A DNA stretch of 64,000 bases, taken from the NCBI RefSeq assembly GCF_030272615.1, contig NC_081415.1, positions 627,293,240 to 627,357,239 of the forward strand, written 5' to 3'. The stretch comes from Cryptomeria japonica (Eukaryota; Streptophyta; Pinopsida; Cupressales; Cupressaceae). Position numbers and translations under genes: made by a program. Below the pieces are notes generated by a model, which saw only the letters and a program-made list of their open reading frames with translations, did no database searches and was not told the origin of the DNA. Below are positions 25,601 through 33,091 of this stretch, piece after piece. Within the stretch, counting starts at the first letter, position 1, and each line of letters opens with the position of its first letter.

Positions 25601-25620
25601 ATGGTGTTGGCTGAATCCAT
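7485..25620 (-). CDS. MED15: Mediator tail subunit MED15 (KIX domain), 11 coding exons
   Basis: Subunit of the Mediator tail module, which links DNA-bound activators to RNA polymerase II in the nucleus. Joined minus-strand exons: 25620-25529, 19541-19430, 18473-18356, 18182-17061, 16828-16758, 15468-15394, 15276-13783, 9120-8776, 8339-8139, 7894-7806 and 7689-7485. All introns are GT-AG and phases agree, giving about 1,307 codons, close to the size of Arabidopsis MED15a. Residues about 15-92 form the KIX domain (WRNELSQ, VNKIMDTL, RFEEKIYAAA, DYLRKISLKML). Two long Gln-rich regions follow, in exons 4 and 7. The conserved C-terminus includes SPKAFASAV, EINQQLIDTV, PLRLLIPANYPNCSP and EYAHQSGGGSFSSRFGTWE. 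The ATG sits in a good context (TGCCATGG). In Arabidopsis the homologue takes part in salicylic-acid responses. The frame is intact, so I take the gene as functional. Confidence 0.95.
7806..7894 (-). CDS. MED15: MED15 exon 10
   Basis: An 89-base exon: acceptor ATTACAG|ACACCT, encoding TPISPLRLLIPANYPNCSP then VLLDKAPIES. The donor is ATCATT|GTGAGT, phase 2. Confidence 0.94.
8139..8339 (-). CDS. MED15: MED15 exon 9
   Basis: It has 67 codons: acceptor TTTTGCAG|ATGAGC, with LQDELREINQQLIDTV, a run of eight alanines, then IKCSYNAIALSPNMKS. The donor is TTAATG|GTGTGT, phase 0. Confidence 0.94.
8776..9120 (-). CDS. MED15: MED15 exon 8
   Basis: It has 115 codons from acceptor TTTACAG|ATGAAC to donor ATGGAG|GTAAGT, phase 0 at both ends. 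It contains MNSMSPKAFASAVNDIRSVV and ends RIKRPRME. It is separated from exon 7 by a 4.7-kb intron loaded with retroelement relics. Confidence 0.94.
9338..9587. repeat. Tandem duplication, 2 x 125 bp (MED15 intron 7)
   Basis: The unit beginning ACAAAGTTTCTGACAACTAC is followed directly by a nearly identical copy at 9,463. Very few mismatches are visible (for example AAGCCTTC versus AAGCTTTC), so the duplication is recent. Confidence 0.92.
9885..10790 (-). mobile_element. Truncated Ty1/copia retrotransposon (3' end)
   Basis: Minus-strand frames encode the end of a copia polymerase. At 10,713-10,468 is the end of the RT region (FRQLVGSLIYLTATRLDLS, then AAKRVLRYVKHTFDYGLLY). At 10,461-10,090 is RNase H (GSGAVTWTRKKRQAVALFL, then FCDNQGVLKLAKNPVFHERT). 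Downstream come TDILTKSL, a purine-rich AAGGGAGGG tract near 10,032, and LTR-like sequence to about 9,885. A frameshift separates the two polymerase parts, and gag, protease and integrase are missing. A 39-bp tandem repeat (ACTTGGCTGACAACTTCAGT) ends the fragment near 10,780. It lies in MED15 intron 7, in the same orientation as the gene. Confidence 0.85.
11290..12036 (+). mobile_element. Internally deleted copia-like element
   Basis: The segment ATTCCTCTACTTAATTAATA at 11,342 is followed by TGGTATCAAAGC (11,385-11,396), a primer-binding site matching initiator tRNA-Met usage. A related end, ATTCCTCTCCTTAATTGATA, recurs at about 11,994. A purine stretch (TTAAGGGAAGG, about 11,800) precedes the presumed 3' LTR. 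I read this as 5' LTR end, primer-binding site, a few hundred non-coding bases and 3' LTR. No coding capacity remains. Confidence 0.6.
12037..13090 (+). mobile_element. Ty3/gypsy pol relic
   Basis: Degenerate plus-strand coding resembles the RT/RNase H junction (FLGHARYYRRFIQYFNKIVS, then PLFALLGKD). Further along are fragments like an integrase end (HTTKTTTSHIPYELVYGKK-type text near 12,810-12,870, and KWYFQPRDWVL-type near 13,040). Stops and frameshifts are frequent. It is antisense to MED15 within intron 7. Confidence 0.6.
13783..15276 (-). CDS. MED15: MED15 exon 7 (Gln-rich region 2)
   Basis: The largest exon has 498 codons. It starts PMAADQLEKLKVYRTKVQRM after acceptor TTGGCAG| and ends PFKRLIKV before donor GTG|GTATGC. 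The middle is Gln/Asn/His-rich, with LQQN repeats and long Gln runs. The end is Pro/Ser-rich (APSPSTLPAPSP). The conserved end joins directly to SMSPKAF in exon 8. Confidence 0.95.
15394..15468 (-). CDS. MED15: MED15 exon 6
   Basis: A 75-base exon: acceptor TTTGCAG|CTGCAA, encoding LQKLKDMYFPDLRELLQRL then TIKCSQ. The donor is TCACAG|GTAGAT, phase 0. Confidence 0.94.
16149..16167. repeat. (GA)n microsatellite
   Basis: A short GA run in MED15 intron 5 (between exons 5 and 6). Confidence 0.8.
16758..16828 (-). CDS. MED15: MED15 exon 5
   Basis: A 71-base exon: acceptor TTTTCCAG|CATCAG, encoding SVESSGQTGQSNGVDWQEK then IYQK. The donor is CAGAAG|GTACGA, phase 0. The DWQE.IYQK motif is a plant MED15 hallmark. 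Confidence 0.93.
17061..18182 (-). CDS. MED15: MED15 exon 4 (Gln-rich region 1)
   Basis: The acceptor is GAAGCAG|GACTTC. It encodes 373 full codons starting LLMQTQMRNPSHPPTIVGSN. Much of it is poly- and near-poly-Gln, with repeated LQQ, QSVLQ and QPSIIQQQ units. The donor is CCTACAA|GTAGGA, phase 1. The Gln runs make this exon prone to length variation. Confidence 0.94.
18356..18473 (-). CDS. MED15: MED15 exon 3 (end of KIX)
   Basis: The acceptor is TATGCAG|CAAGAC. The exon reads QDYLRKISLKMLSLRNH, then a Ser-rich linker ending SLDP. The donor is GATCCTG|GTGGGC, phase 1. Confidence 0.94.
18630..18708. repeat. Tandem duplication, 2 x 39 bp (MED15 intron 2)
   Basis: TTCATCTTGCTGTAAAAAGT and the following bases to CACAGATATC occur twice in a row with period 39 and no mismatch that I see. 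Confidence 0.9.
19385..19402. repeat. (CA)n microsatellite
   Basis: A CA run just downstream of MED15 exon 2, about 30 bases from its donor site. Confidence 0.8.
19430..19541 (-). CDS. MED15: MED15 exon 2 (KIX core)
   Basis: The acceptor is TGTACAG|A, and the first base completes the Ile codon of VNKIMDTL. It encodes 37 residues including HMPFTGPDGMNELKK and RFEEKIYAAAVDQ. The donor is GATCAG|GTGTGT, phase 0. Confidence 0.95.
20400..21200. other. MED15 intron 1: repeat-like segment
   Basis: Short words recur (GAAGTCTG or TCTGCTC, and GGTCGGC or GTCGAC), and the texture resembles a decayed LTR. No coding frame, boundary or duplication could be established. Confidence 0.35.
21223..21495. repeat. 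Diverged tandem duplication, about 2 x 137 bp
   Basis: GCAAAAGTTTGATTCCAA at 21,223 and GCAAAAGTTTGATCCCAA at 21,360 begin two parallel copies. Both contain CAACCATTCTAA, then CAGTT, GCAAAG and CTAAGACTC. The copies differ by several substitutions and small indels. Confidence 0.8.
21600..22010 (+). mobile_element. RNase H remnant of a LINE-type element
   Basis: From about 21,642 the plus strand reads KLNFDGTSQCNPGPSQARCV, then IRDSTDVLIKEAS. Near 21,920-21,985 it reads NHCYREGNKIADFLSNQGIN. This is the plant RVT_3/RNase H pattern (N-F-D-G, NPG, and H..REGNK.AD.L) found at the end of many plant LINEs. Stops and frameshifts lie between the two parts. It is antisense to MED15 in intron 1. The sequence to about 22,850 has further short frames that I cannot name and may be more of the same element. 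Confidence 0.65.
23163..23445 (+). mobile_element. tRNA-derived SINE with 16-bp target-site duplication
   Basis: The body (23,179-23,429) begins AGCCCGCACAAG... and carries a pol III A-box-like TAGCGGAGTTGG and a B-box-like GGTTCGACTC about 45 bases apart. It ends in an A-rich tail. It is flanked by identical 16-bp direct repeats, AAGTAATAAATTTCTA, at 23,163-23,178 and 23,430-23,445. Its GC content is much higher than the surrounding intron. It lies in MED15 intron 1, antisense to the gene. The perfect duplication indicates a fairly young insertion. Confidence 0.88.
23446..25528. other. Rest of MED15 intron 1
   Basis: AT-rich intron sequence. I see no coding relic or clear repeat in it. Confidence 0.5.
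25529..25620 (-). CDS. MED15: MED15 exon 1
   Basis: It has 30 codons plus two bases (MDSANTISNN... ending RQKIVNK), including an Asn run before the KIX helix-1 motif WRNELSQDSRQK. The donor is AACAAGAT|GTATGC, phase 2. It is followed by the longest intron, about 6.0 kb. Confidence 0.93.
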
Positions 25621-25730
25621 GGCAGACCTTTGGTGCCTTCAATTGCCCCAACCAATAGCGTAAATGAAAATTGGTATTTGAGAAAAGGCGCCCAAGACTT
25701 TCAGCTGATTAAGCATCAATAATCTTCTGC

Positions 25731-25738
25731 CTTATAAA
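25731..25738 (-). promoter_or_regulatory. Possible MED15 TATA box
   Basis: The minus strand reads TTTATAAG about 110 bases upstream of the MED15 ATG, a plausible distance for a TATA box plus a short 5' UTR. It is a short match in AT-rich DNA. Confidence 0.3.
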
Positions 25739-26109
25739 GTTGTCCAAGATAGGTATGACTGTGTACCTAAGGTATCACTGTCATTCTACTGTTTTGACAA
25801 ATTTATTTTATTGTTTGTACATGATTTTTCTTCCCACGTAATGCTTTTAATAATTTTTTCAGCTTAGAAATCGACGGCTTAGTGCCATTGAATGACCGGG
25901 CACATGGGTTGAAGCGAATTCCCTGGCACTAACTCATTAAGTCCAATCAATTTATTAATACTTTTGCTCTTCGTCCAATAATTTGATTCCATCTATCCAC
26001 TCCGGGGAATTAATTAAGTTGTTTCTTTAATTTTAAAATGGAATCTATATTTATTTTCATGTGGACTTTAATACTGTAATGAAAACATATGTTTTACTTG
26101 CAATATTTA

Positions 26110-26700
26110 CAATATAATTTTATTCATAAATAAGTAAATAAGATTATATTTACAATATAGTTTTATTCATAAATTTATTAGTTTCTACTATGAGCAATGA
26201 GCTGTACTTAACACATTAAAATAAGATTGTATTTACAATATAATTTTATTCATAGATCTTTTAATTTATGGCTAGAATTATAAGCCAGCTGTATTTAACA
26301 ACACATTATTAATATTTATTTTTCTTATGCTAAAAATATTTGTTCTCATTAAAGTTAGATGCATAATTTTTAAGAAAACATATTTTGAATTTTTTTTCTT
26401 TCATTTAATTGGCTAAAGTAATCTACCTAATATGAGCTATTAATAGACTTCCATTACTATATAATGAGAAAAGCATGATTTATTTCAGTTTGTTTTCAAC
26501 TCATTTTATGGTACTCTAATAAAATTGAGATGCATAATTTTTAAGAAAACATATTTAGAAAATTATTTTTTTATTTAATTGACTGAAGTAATATAGTCAT
26601 ATAAGCAATTAATAGGCTTCCATTACTAAACAAGTGCCACATAGTGGCCAGTACTTGCCTTTGTTAATTTTTTAATTGAATGAAGAGACAAGAAATGAAT
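26110..26700. repeat. AT-rich imperfect duplications upstream of MED15
   Basis: A word like ATTTACAATATARTTTTATT occurs at about 26,107, 26,149 and 26,229. A longer segment with GATGCATAATTTTTAAGAAA occurs at about 26,358 and 26,529 and continues into shared text (TTAATAG.CTTCCATTACTA). This is an imperfect duplication of about 170-175 bp. Confidence 0.7.
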
Positions 26701-28500
26701 ATAAAGTTATACAACTTAACATATTTTTACGATAAATACAAGAGAGATATTACATCAAATGCATTTGTTTCTATTTGGTGTGTTGTTTTGTATACAATTT
26801 TCACCATGCATAAGTCTTATTGCATTTATACTTACTAGTCTAAATGTTACAAATAGCAATTTTATCAATGTTACAATTATGCATAAAAAATGTTTTGAAG
26901 ACCAAAGGTACTGTATAAATTTGGAAGAGTTTCATAAAAATGATGTTTTTCCAAAAAAAAAAAAAAAACTCAATCATGAGCTAATCTTTAGTATTTCATT
27001 TTGCTAAGACCCCTACTCTCCTTACGTTTTACAATAATAAATTGATTTATTATTATTTTTTATATTAATTTTGTTATCAAGTAAATTTTCAATATGAATT
27101 TTTTATTTAATATTATAAATATATGATAAACTATATATATTAAAAAAATAAAATATAATTCCTAATAGATCATAGTTCAAGATTAATTGTCATGACTTTT
27201 TAGTTTTTTATGTATATTAATTGAATAAAATAAATTTTATATGATAATATTTTTATAAAAAACATCAATAAAACTAATTAATCTAAATATTTAACACCAA
27301 ACTACTAATATGCTTGGTATTGAGCTACCAGAAAAAATGAATGATTAATCTCCTTTGGAAGCAACTTCAATTGATGGACTATTGGTAGATATATTCCCGC
27401 CTAAATCGTTGTCACAAACATTATTTGTTTTAGATTTCCAAAAAATCCGCTTATAACAACAAAACTTGTATTGGCCAATCAGGATACAAAAAAATAATTT
27501 TTATAATATGCAAACTTTAAAATTGCACAAGTAACTTTAGAAAATAAAAATATTTTTAAAAACAAAAATAAAACCTTGTTTGTAATTGGTTCAAATTAAA
27601 AATTTTAATAACTAGTTAACTGTAAAAAAGAAAAACTCATTACAATAGTATTTGCCTAACAGCAAGTACTAATAATGAGAGTAATATAGCCATATGAAGT
27701 AATATTACATGTATTGCATACATTACTTTCACTTTCAATGTGTATTACATGTATTGCATATATTATTTTTACTTTGAATTTGAACTTGTATCTCACTTTT
27801 ATAAAGGAAAAGGCTAACAACAGCAAAACAGTTCAACTTCAATGACACAAAAGTGATATTTATGTTTGGTATTTGAAGATGATGTAAACTGGATGAAGTT
27901 TATGCCTATTATTTTTTAAAAAAATTGGAACAAGAATTGATACTTTTTTTAATTATTAAAGTCATTTTTTCAAAAATACTGCAAATCTGAGGTTTCACCT
28001 CCCACCACAAAACTATATGTAAATAATCTTGTTTTCCTCTGATTTTGAAATATGTTTTAGATGACATCCATAGCCAGTGTAGAAAAAAAAAATTGATTTT
28101 GATGTATATTTTCATCGTTATAACAATTCAAAGTCGAAGTTTCTTGAAATTGACAATTTTCTTCTCCCACCAAATTTCCCCTATCAAAACTATAGCAATC
28201 CCAAAAAAAACATATATATTCTTGAAGAGGACTCTCTCCTCTAGTGTTATATATAATTTTTAAATTTTTCTGATATGATTTACTATTTTTTTTGTTTTTC
28301 CGAATCAGAGTCTTCTCGAATGTTAATATACCTACCTGTAGTATTTTGTAATTTTAATATACTAATTCTAATTGAAATTCTATAAAAATTATATGTCAAC
28401 GTTCCTCGCTCTAAGCTCTCGAAAAGGGTATTTTTAGTTTGTTTTTTTAAATAAAATTTTATGGTCAAATTCTTAGCAGAACTTGAAAGTTCAGCAAATT
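26700..28500. other. AT-rich intergenic DNA, no gene seen
   Basis: No supported gene. A 40-bp imperfect duplication (TATTACATGTATTGCATA) lies at about 27,705-27,770. Short homopolymer A/T runs are common. Confidence 0.5.
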
Positions 28501-28504
28501 GGGG

Positions 28505-28660
28505 GGGTTTTGTTGAGTAGGCTGCCATGTGGGATGCCACATAGGCAGCCTCAGCCGAGTGGGCCTCGGCCGATTAGGGCTCGATCGAGTCCCCCAAGCT
28601 GTGGGACCCTCCACGAGCGATCGCACGCTAGCTTCCCCACCCTTTCCCTCATATATTATT
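28505..28660. other. GC-rich patch with hairpin
   Basis: It starts with a run of seven G and contains GCTGCCATGTGG facing CCACATAGGCAGC, a near-perfect 12-bp stem, followed by CCTCAGCCGAG and CTCGGCCGA. Its base composition contrasts sharply with the AT-rich surroundings. Similar words occur at 51,330-51,550. It may be a terminal or subterminal region of the transposon whose gene begins just downstream, but that is unproven. Confidence 0.45.
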
Positions 28661-28763
28661 GAGGTGATTTTTTAATTTTTTAAAAACAAAAAACAAAAAA
28701 CAATTCATAAAATCTTCAATTTTTTTTCTATGAAGTTGATTTTTTCCAAGGAGACGATTTTTT

Positions 28764-28822
28764 CGAAGGAGGTGATTTTTTATCGAGGAGGTGATTTTTT
28801 ATCGAGGAGGTGATTTTTTTCT
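28764..28822. repeat. Short tandem repeat, about 3 x 19-20 bp
   Basis: CGAGGAGGTGATTTTTTAT-type units start at 28,764, 28,784 and 28,803, just upstream of the transposase-like reading frame. Confidence 0.85.
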
Positions 28823-28874
28823 TAAGGAGTATTCACTTGCGATTTCAGGAAAGCAAATTTCAATACTTTGTGTA

Positions 28875-29951
28875 ATGGGGAATAAAAGAAATAGAGCAAA
28901 AAAATATGATCGTATAAGGGATGATTCAAAGAAAGTTCATACAAAACGTAATCAAGAGCAACCTGTTGATGTTGAGGAAGATCATGTTGATGTTGAAGAT
29001 GATGCAACTGAAGTAGCAGAAGAAATTAGTACTAGTCAAGGTACGAATTTTTCTTCTGCCATGAGAAATTTGATGGAGATGAATGAGGATTCTCTTTTTA
29101 GCCAAATTTCCTCTAAACACATGGTACCTGAGAGCACAATTAAATTGCATTGCAAATATATGTGGGAGGAATATTTTGAAAAAAAATCTATGGTCGGGAG
29201 AGCACAATTATTTGTAAAGTTGTTCAAGAAAAGAGAAACGACTCGTGTTTTGGAGTTGTTGGGTGTCGATAATAGCAAAAGCTCAGGAGGTCATGTAAGA
29301 GAAACAATAGTTGAAAATTTGCAAGATGCATTGAACCTTATTGATACCACAAGTCGAGGAGTTGATTCAAGTGTTGCACGTAGAGCGTTGATGACTGTGA
29401 TTTCTAATAAGAGGTTGTCACATAAATGACAAGTTACATCAATTTCTGAATTATTGCATATATCTAGAAAAACTGTTCAAAGATATATTAGGAGGAGAAA
29501 TATGTTAGATGAAAACATTGAAATGAATTGAGTAAATATTTGTAGACTTCCTCAAAAAGATAGAATTTCTGAAGATGTAAGAAGACTAGTCATCGAATAT
29601 TGGACCAGCCACTCCTGTGTTTCTTCAATAGAAGGGACACTATACAGATGAAACATGAAGAGACTGGTATGAAGATTTCACATCCTAAATATTTTGTAGA
29701 TACAACACAAAGTGAACTATTTGAAGCATTCAAGGAAGAATTTTCAGATTTGAAAATATGTCAGAGAATGTTTGAGAGGTTGTGCCCTTGCTTTGTATGT
29801 ATAAATAAGGTACGTGAAACTTGTTGTTGTCGAAATCATGTTGAGTTTCATATATACTTAGAGTCATATAAAAAAGTTATGGCAGTACTTAATCCAGATA
29901 TGGTCATCCCTGGAAGTATGACACAATTCTTGAAATCAATTTTATATGGTT
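28875..29951 (+). pseudogene. Transposase-like gene, 5' half (interrupted)
   Basis: A frame from the ATG at 28,875 (MGNKRNRAKKYDRIRDD) runs to a TGA at 29,427. The same frame then continues through a helix-turn-helix-like stretch (ISELLHISRKTVQRYIRRR), another TGA and RISEDVRRLVIEYW. After a frameshift near 29,620 it reads MKHEETGMKISHPKYF, FEAFKEEFSDLKICQRMFER and a Cys/His segment (LCPCFVC, CCCRNHVEFH). It is cut at 29,951 by an LTR retrotransposon. The 3' half resumes beyond 42,645 with acidic motifs suggesting an RNase H-fold transposase. The first 90 residues are charged and acid-rich. I recall similar motif orders in uncharacterised proteins of invertebrate genomes but cannot name the family, so a host-derived gene is not excluded. 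Confidence 0.6.
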
Positions 29952-31200
29952 GTAGACGTCTAAAAACGGTCAACACTTGCGGAGTCATACTTTAACATTG
30001 GCGCATTGCCTTATTTTAGGGTTTTACGTCGCATTAACATTTCTTCTATGTTGCGCACTTGGTCTTTATCATTTGCAAGCATCGAGTCCTTCTTCTGCAT
30101 TCTTCATTTTCGAATTTGGTCTTATCGATAACAATCTTCAATCATGATTTTGGTCGAATCTTATCCTGTCGCATCAATGTGCGTGCTCATTTGGCATATT
30201 TTGACATCATCAATTCGATTTCATTTTGGACATCGTCAATCCCAATTGATGATAGAATTAGGGTTTTGTCCTCTTTTCAATCTCGTCAATTTTGCGAACG
30301 ATTTGTCATCGATCTTGGTCCTCTTGTCAATCTCGTCGATTTTGCGATCAATCTCTCATCGATCGTTGTTATTTTCAATCTTGTCGTTTTGTGATCGATG
30401 TGTTATCGATCGTTCTTATTTTCAATCTTGTCATTTTGTGATCGATTTGTCATCGATCGTCGTCTTTCTCAATCGTGTCAATTTGGATCAATTAGTCATT
30501 GTTCCTCGTCAATTAGCACATTTATCAATCAAATCATTTATCAACATTGGTCCTTTGTCAGTCAGAATCATGATCAAATCAAATCGATATCAATTATATT
30601 TTGTCAAGACCTAATTGTCGTCCTTGCATTTCTAATTCATCTTCTAGGGTTTTATGATTTATTCATTTAATCTTGTTTGTCATATTTTTCTCTAGGATTA
30701 ATAATTTATTTATTTATCCTAAGTCTTCTTGTCACAATTAAATATTTATTTAATTGGCTAATTAATTCCTCCTCTTTTTGTAAATTAATTAATGAATGAA
30801 AAACTATTAATTAATTTACCTAATTTCCAAGTCATCATTTCTAACCTAGTTTTCTAATTTCTTCTAATGTCTATTTCTATTTCAAATTCTTGTCATAATC
30901 CTTGCATAGCAATTTGTCATAAATTGTCATAACTCCTTGCATAGCAATTTGTCATACACTTGTCATAATTTTGCTATTCTTGATTTGAATTTCCATTTGA
31001 ATCAATTTCATGCTAATCTTGTCTTTTCTCCAATTTATCTATAAATTGGATGAATTTCTTCAATCATGCCCCCCCCGATCGATCAATCAATCACGCTTCT
31101 AGTATCTTTATGTTGTCTTGTCAATCTTGCTTTCATCTCATGCTTATGCACTTGTAAGTGAGATCCACAAACAAAGCAATTTGAAGGAGAAAGAAGGACA
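29952..31200 (+). repeat. 5' LTR of element 1
   Basis: A 1,249-bp LTR, TGTAGACGTC...GAAGGACA. It is rich in TCGTCAATTTTG-, ATCGATCG- and CTTGTCA-type words and has a palindromic AT-rich segment near 30,740-30,820. The next bases, ATGGACAG, start the internal region; TGGACAG could be a primer-binding site, but I cannot match it to a tRNA. Short frames inside (30,059-30,670) are not genes. Confidence 0.92.
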
Positions 31201-31214
31201 ATGGACAGTTAGAC

Positions 31215-31979
31215 AGAAGAAATTAGACAGAGGACAGTTAGAGATGAAGAACAACTTGCTTTCACCAATGCACTTTGTAGGTGAGAACCTTTATTTAATG
31301 TAGCAAAATGGATGCAGAGCATCATGGCATTGAAGGCCAGAGCTAAAACGCAACCCCTTTTGCAAAAGACAGGCACATTGCACACAAGGAATGAGTGAAG
31401 CATCCTAGGGTGCATACATCAAGGGTCGAGGTATGTGCGGCGCTCACAAAGTGAACGTACTTATCACAGACACCCAATGATATAGGTGCCCCAATTTGTG
31501 ACAAACATTCGACAAACAGCGAACACAACAAAAAACAAAAGGGACCATGAACCATCTCGGTTACTCTAAATCACTCGGTGACATCATCGAGCAACATAGG
31601 AACATGATCAAAGCCAAAGATAAATCAAAAAAGATAAGACTCGCTAATTCCAACAAGTCAAACAAACATCTTGATCTTCATTGTCAAAAGTTGAAAGTGT
31701 TGACAGGATGATCATGTTGTCTAGTTTCAGGGAATGCGGTACCTCGTCTAAGACAGGACACAGTCTAGTTTTGAGTATACCACACCCTGTATAAGACCCA
31801 TGATAGTAGTGACAAGGACAAATGATATTGATGTTGATTGATTGATATGACAATTTTAATCAGTTTGAATGTTTGGTTTGATTGAAAAAGTTCATCTATG
31901 AATGCATGATTTCAATAAAGCACAGTGTGTGATTGCGTGTCGTTGAATGTATGCTCAGCGATCTGTCTATGCACAAAGG
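31215..31979. repeat. Left inverted arm of element 1 (0.77 kb)
   Basis: This segment is the reverse complement of 37,578-38,328 with few substitutions. For instance, minus-strand MSYQSININIICPCHYYHGS at 31,853 is matched by the same plus-strand text at 37,704. It starts 15 bases after the 5' LTR. It has no coding motif of its own. Confidence 0.93.
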
Positions 31980-32029
31980 GGATATTTTTGTTTTGTTTTT
32001 TCGAGTCTTTACAATGTTTTTGTTTTGTC

Positions 32030-32225
32030 AGGACTTTATTTGACTTTTTAGGGGTTTATTTCAGGACATTTTTCAATTTTTTTGATTTTTTTTTTTTTTT
32101 TTCAGGACATTATTTGATTTTTATGATTTTTTCAAGACATTTTTCCATTTTTATGATTTTTTCAGGACATTATATGATTTTTATGATTTTTTCAGGACAT
32201 TTTTCAATTTTTATGATTTTGCCCC
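32030..32225. repeat. Tandem repeat of about 30 bp units (element 1)
   Basis: TTTTTCAGGACATT-type units followed by TTTTTATGA recur about six times with period near 30, including a run of T. The 112-codon plus frame here (31,925-32,263) is a by-product of the repeat. Confidence 0.85.
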
Positions 32226-33091
32226 CAGTGTCTAGCAAGACAAGGAATATGACAGGTGAATAAATAGGCTTTCTGAAATGATGGTGAATAGAGGGAAGAC
32301 AAAGGCCTTTTATCATGGAGACAATACAGATGCAATTTTCAAGGGCTATTGCATGATGGGACAAAAGATTGGATATGATAATGTAAAGCAAGAACATGGC
32401 ATGAGGGACATGTCAAGAGGTGTTTGAAACCATGTTTAAATTTTGCGTCCTTATGTCAGATCAAGATCAAGGAATGAAAAAGAGTGTATGGATAGTGATA
32501 AGATATGGATAGGATAAGCAAGACCAAGAATGGATAAGGGACATGGACTGAGGGACGGGATAGGCTAAGGGATAGTGGCAGAAAGTTGCAATAAGCTAGG
32601 GAATATGGATGAAAGGTTGTAATAAGCAAATGGATAAAGACCAAAAGCTATGATAGACTGAAAGTTGCAAACAAGATGCATGATGCTCATGAAGATCCTC
32701 AGCCTTGTCAAGATCAAAGGTGGAAAGAGGAAATGGACAAGAGAGACAATAGGATATGAAGGAGGAAACCTGCCCCCAAGTGTGGTGTGCAAGAAGTTCA
32801 TAGATTACACATGACGCCTGTTTGCCAGGTTTTCATCACGGTACTTGCCCAAGGTGCCTGTTTGCCAAGTTTTCACCAGTGGATGAATTATTTTTGCTTT
32901 ACTTTTTTTTTTTTTTGTATTGTGACTTTGTCAATAGAAGATGGACACATGATAGGGGATGGAAGAAGGACTCAAAAATCTTTTTGTGTGGATAGTAGCC
33001 TTGAAAAAAATGGACCATGACCTTTAAAAGCATGCTCAAAGATGTTGGCAGGATAAGGACATGGAAAAAGAGATGAAATTAAGGCCAGGAT

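Noticed and set aside
30059..30670. Overlapping plus frames with repeated SILSFCDR text
   Set aside because: They lie inside the 5' LTR and recur in the 3' LTR (41,611-42,102). The periodic text comes from ATCGAT/TTTTCAATC repeats.
31644..31853. 70-codon frame conserved at two places (31,644 minus and 37,704 plus)
   Set aside because: Apparent conservation is only the sequence identity of the inverted arms; changes hit all codon positions and there is no domain.
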